Shown here one piece after another: positions 26,901 through 29,900 of a stretch of 48,137 bases of DNA. Position numbers and translations under genes: made by a program. Source of the DNA: Candidatus Ancaeobacter aquaticus. Lineage in GTDB: Bacteria > Auribacterota > Ancaeobacteria > Ancaeobacterales > Ancaeobacteraceae. How positions within the stretch are numbered: the stretch's first letter is position 1; each line of letters begins with the position of its first letter. The stretch lies in assembly GCA_030765405.1 (NCBI GenBank), contig JAVCCP010000033.1, forward strand, positions 1 to 48,137, in the 5' to 3' direction. The notes below the pieces were generated by a model. The model had not been told where the DNA came from and searched no databases. It saw nothing but the letters and a program-made list of their open reading frames with translations.

Positions 26901-29900
26901 TCTGCATCAGTTTCATCAATTGACAACTGTTCTATCTTTTCGTCTAATTCAGCCTTAACATCTTTTAAACGCAGTACTTCTTCATGTTTTTCTTTCAGTT
27001 TCCCCAAACGCTCCTGAGATTTCTTTAATACTTCCGGAAGCATTGTTTTAGCAAGGTCTATTTTTAGTTTCATCTGTATAAATATTCCTACTTTGATAGA
27101 ATCATTTGTTGCTATTGCATGCTCTTGAATGCTTTCCTTTATTTCACTAACCACACCAGCAAATTTACTCTTTTGCAACTCATATTCCTGCATGGACTTT
27201 GTCATATCACCAACGAGCTCAAGTTTCTTTTGTATTTTCTGATTAAGATCCGTATCGATCTCATCTTTTATTGGAAGAGCTTCTTGATTGATCTTTGCGT
27301 CTGCACTAGTTTTCTCTTTGGCTATCGTCTGATCGGTTTTTGCAATAATCGAAGAAACATACCCAAACATATCTTCATTCGTATCAACAACATTTTGTTT
27401 TCCCTTAGTTGCCTTATCAAACGCATCCTTTACAACTTTCCTGGCATCTTTGATATTTTTTTCTACGATACTTAATATTTCAGTCTTTCCTTTTAATGTT
27501 TCATTTGCACTGTAGACTTCCTTCATTGTTTGTATTTCACTAAGCAGTCTGTCAAGCTCCTTAAGATCACGGCGTAAATCACCGACAACTTTTATAGCGC
27601 CGCGACGGATAAGCGTTTTCTTTTTTTCTAAATCAGTTTTCATTACATCAGAAGCAATGCTTTCCAATGACTCTATCTTTTCTATCATCGTATCGGAAAT
27701 CACCGTTGAGACTATAAGAAACTTTTTAGTTTTATCCGATAGTTCTTCTAAATGATTGATACTGTTATTAAAAACACTATCATCTATCTTTAGTCCGTTT
27801 TCTTTTGCTTCTTTTTTTAGATCCAATAACGCTTCACGTGAAGCAGCAGCGAAGTCTGTATCTGCTTGAGACTGTGTATCTAGCCAGCCGGAAAGTATCT
27901 TTTTCTTTGCTTCTATACTCGTCGCATTATCAAAATCAGCCTTCAGCCCACCGACTATCGCGTCCCCGCTGAGCTCACCCATCACGCTGACAGTTTTATT
28001 AAACGCGCTTATCCCAGCTTGAAACTCAGCCTGAACAGCATCAATACTATCCTTGATAAGCTTCACATTTCTGTTTTGCTTGAGCTCCTGCTCATAGATC
28101 CCCTGTATTTCTTGTTCTATGCCGCCTGCTTTTGCCAATTTGGTTTCGGTTCCCTCTTTTTCGATAGATAAACCATTACGTGCAGTTTTAATTGAATCAA
28201 TGCCGTCTTTAACTCCGCTTGTGAGAGCACTATCCATATATTCATTTTCTAATGAATTAATAGCTTTTACTTTATTGTCATAAAGGGCGGTAAGCTCGGT
28301 TTTGATACCGTTAATCATTTTTGTGATCGTCTCCAAAAGGGCTTTTTTCTGTTCTATCTCCGGTGTACTTTTAAATTTACCCCTAGCATCATCAGTTTTT
28401 TCTAAAAATGCGGTAACCTCTTGCTCGCTCTTCTCTTTATATGTATCCACCACTTTATTCAATTCTTTTTCTAGTGCCGTCAGTGCGTTTTCGAGCTCAT
28501 GTATTCTCTTTCCCATATCAGCTGAACGCCCATTAGCAAGTTTGATTTCATTCTGAGCTCCTTCAACTTTTTGATTAATATGTTGTTCTATGCTGTTTCT
28601 GCGACCTGAAACTTTCTTGTCATCAGTAACTTTTGGATACAAGCTGCTGAGCTCAGCTATTTTACTTTTAGCACTCTTTCTCGCCCCAGAAACAGTTTGT
28701 CCGGCTTCTTTTAAAAATCCCTTAAAATTTGTAAGCGCTGACTTCAATTGAGCAATGCTTTTTAGTGCTGCAAATGCATCTGTACTTTTTCTCATCGTAT
28801 TTGAATTTACAAATGTATCAAATTCTTTTATGTCTGCATCAAAAGTCTTCTTGAGCGTATTGTACTTCTCAAGTACAACCGCGACCTGATTCTCATATTT
28901 CCCCTCACGCAACAAAGCGATCTGACTTGCCCGCTCTTCCCTTTTCTCTTGTGTTAATACGGCAATTTTAGGCACTTCTGTTTTGATGAGACTCACAGGG
29001 TTTGTTAAGAACCGTTCGGTAATATCAGGAACATACTTTAAAGCGTCCGGATCATCTATTTTTTGTGTTAACGCTTCTCGAAACTCATCATATCTGGCAG
29101 GATCATCGATGATCTTAAGCAATTCATTGGGGTCTATAACTCGTGAGAGTACCCCCAGATTTTGTCCTATTTTAACGAATGCTTCGTCATTTCCCATAGC
29201 GAGTACACGCGCGACAGCATCTATAACATAGTATCTATATGGAGCAACCTGATACCAATAATCTGTTCCGGGGATCTTTGCCGACTCTAAAGCTTCGGTC
29301 ACTATCCCTTTAAAATCTTCAAAAGTTCTAGTTGCTTCATCGTCATAATCTGTTTTTTTACCAGCTATCGCGATATCATACGGTACCGGCAGCCCTAAAT
29401 CATCGCGCAACCAGTCAAACGTTACCGGTGCAAGAAGCAAAGTTCTACCCAAGAAACGTATCGAACGGTAATCAAATTTGATACTGTTAACATTCTTCTC
29501 ATATTGCGTTATAATTTCGTTCTTTTCCTCTTTGCTCAGATACGGGTCTTTTGCAACAATCTTTTTAAAATTATCTAAGGTCTTTGCATTAGTTTCATGT
29601 GCCTCTGCACCAACCTTTTCGCATAATACACGTATTTTCTCCTGACAGTCAGCGACACTACCTTTATCGTCTGCTCTTACTGCATTTTTCTTTTCAGCGA
29701 ATAACTGGTCCAGCGCAGCACGATACCCCGAAATATTTATTATATCAGAAAATATTTTCCATTTTCTTGTAAGAAAACCTTCTGCCCACATCTCCATCGG
29801 TTTTAACGCGGTTAACAGTTGTGGAGCTAAACGCCTCCCCACATGCGCAAGCAACTTATCAAATGGAGAGAAATCGGTCATCATGATTGAAAGGTATGGT

